The translations under genes and the position numbers were made by a program. From assembly GCA_964477085.1 (NCBI GenBank), contig CAYZDF010000117.1:1-6326 (forward strand): a DNA stretch of 6,326 nucleotides. Reading direction: 5' to 3'. Source of the stretch: Dichloromethanomonas sp964477085 (GTDB lineage: Bacteria > Bacillota > Desulfitobacteriia > Desulfitobacteriales > Syntrophobotulaceae). Shown in pieces: positions 5,633 through 6,326 of this stretch. Within the stretch, counting starts at the first letter, position 1; each line of letters begins with the position of its first letter. Below the pieces are notes generated by a model. That model did no database searches. It had not been told where the DNA came from and saw nothing but the letters and a program-made list of their open reading frames with translations.

Positions 5633-6286
5633 AAGCTCAAACTGATTTTTGTAAAACTTCAGAACGCCGTCGTCCCTGAGCTTTGACAGTTCAGCCGACA
5701 TTGCGCTGCGCTCGACGGAAAGGTAATCCGCAAGTTCCTGCCGGTTGAATGGAATGCAAAAGTGACTGCTTCCCGATTTCTTGGCCTCAGCCGAAAGGTA
5801 GGCCAAAAGCTTTTCACGAGTGGTGCGTTTCGAGGTGAATTCAATTTTCTGCGTTAGCGATATGTTTTTCATGGATACGATACTCAACATATTCTGAATG
5901 AGCCTGCTGTGAAAACCACACGCCTTGGCGCATGGGACGGCCAGCCTGTGACAGTCGATAAAGAGAAGTTCACTTTCGGTCGTTGTGATTACACTGACCG
6001 GAAGCGTTTTTATTTCCGCACAGGCAAAGGATTCCCCAAACAAATTCCCAATGTCAATTTTTCCGAGAATGCTCCTGTTTCCGTAATAGTCATCCTGAAC
6101 AACCTGAACTTGTCCCGATAGAACAATGCCGAATTTTTCGATGCTTTCGCCACTGGAAAATACGGTTTGAGCTTTTTCAAAACGAACCGATTTCGCGGCC
6201 AGGCACGATAGAAGTGGCTGTAAATCAGCCTCTTCAATACCCTTGAATAATCGTACTGTTTTCAGCACATCCAAATAATTTTTCAT
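5627..6286 (-). CDS. Crp/Fnr-family transcriptional regulator (219 aa)
   Basis: A second member of the same family, clearly diverged from the one at 4997. The sensor beta-barrel covers residues ~12-115 (VLSGQV at 55-60, GNLFGESFA at 80-88), the dimerisation helix ~125-155, and the helix-turn-helix ~178-208 (NRQELADYLSVERSAMSAEL). Cysteines 112, 119 and 123 are grouped in the segment DCHRLAVPCAKACGFH just before the dimerisation helix; a C-x3-C here is familiar in Clostridial Crp/Fnr proteins and could sense redox or bind a metal or cluster, which is inference. AGAGGA at 6296-6291 supports the start at 6286. It converges on the other regulator and their stop codons overlap. The target genes are probably to the right of the window or the shared permease operon. 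Confidence 0.9.
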   Translation of the reverse strand: MKNYLDVLKTVRLFKGIEEADLQPLLSCLAAKSVRFEKAQTVFSSGESIEKFGIVLSGQVQVVQDDYYGNRSILGKIDIGNLFGESFACAEIKTLPVSVITTTESELLFIDCHRLAVPCAKACGFHSRLIQNMLSIVSMKNISLTQKIEFTSKRTTREKLLAYLSAEAKKSGSSHFCIPFNRQELADYLSVERSAMSAELSKLRDDGVLKFYKNQFELL

Positions 6287-6299
6287 AAAATCCTCTTTC

Positions 6300-6313
6300 G
6301 TTGGAATTCCAAC
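6300..6313. promoter_or_regulatory. Candidate operator upstream of the second regulator (GTTGGAATTCCAAC)
   Basis: A perfect 14-bp palindrome located 3 bp upstream of the AGAGGA ribosome binding site of the regulator starting at 6286. A site between promoter and ribosome binding site would fit negative autoregulation. Its half-site TTGGAA differs from the palindromes at 4906 and 4936, so the two regulators may recognise different sites. The promoter itself is probably at or beyond the window edge. Confidence 0.45.
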
Positions 6314-6326
6314 CGACTTATTGATT

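Noticed and set aside
1..6326. CRISPR arrays, tRNA or rRNA genes, riboswitches
   Set aside because: No regularly spaced repeats, cloverleaf-like stems or known leader structures were seen; the intergenic spaces are short and explained by promoters, terminators and the palindromes.

Overview
The window looks like a piece of an anaerobic, low-to-medium G+C Firmicute (Clostridia-like) genome. This rests on strong GGAGG ribosome binding sites, the style of the two Crp/Fnr regulators, and the compact operons with 4-7 bp gene overlaps. The taxonomic call is inference; no rRNA or marker gene is present.

Left part (1-3651): the first ~95 bases are clearly G+C-richer than what follows. They read on the + strand as the broken tail of what resembles a prophage-type DNA cytosine methyltransferase. 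The fragment runs into a perfect 11-bp-arm palindrome (96-127) that stops reading frames on both strands. A 38-codon minus-strand ORF with a good ribosome binding site (98-214) and a stem-loop terminator (240-279) follow. Next come three different tyrosine recombinases, all on the minus strand, overlapping by 4 and 7 bp and each with its own GGAGG. Transcription order is 415 aa, 325 aa, 345 aa. This is the layout of a 'recombinase in trio' (RIT) mobile element. A weak imperfect inverted repeat (289-308 against 3633-3651) may mark its ends.

Right part (3652-6326): a two-gene minus-strand operon encodes two homologous half-size membrane permeases of the DUF318/ArsP-like type. The second half carries a C-terminal single [4Fe-4S] ferredoxin domain. 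Divergently transcribed from it is a Crp/Fnr-family regulator (4997-5632). The shared 106-bp spacer holds a TAGACA-N17-TATAAT promoter for the regulator and two palindromes that could be operators. A second Crp/Fnr-family regulator (5627-6286, minus) converges on the first; their two stop codons overlap inside a single TTATAA.

Inferred working picture: a redox-linked efflux or transport module (split permease plus ferredoxin) controlled by one or both Crp/Fnr regulators, with a RIT-type element lying directly downstream of the permease operon. The substrate of the permease and the ligands of the regulators cannot be read from the sequence.
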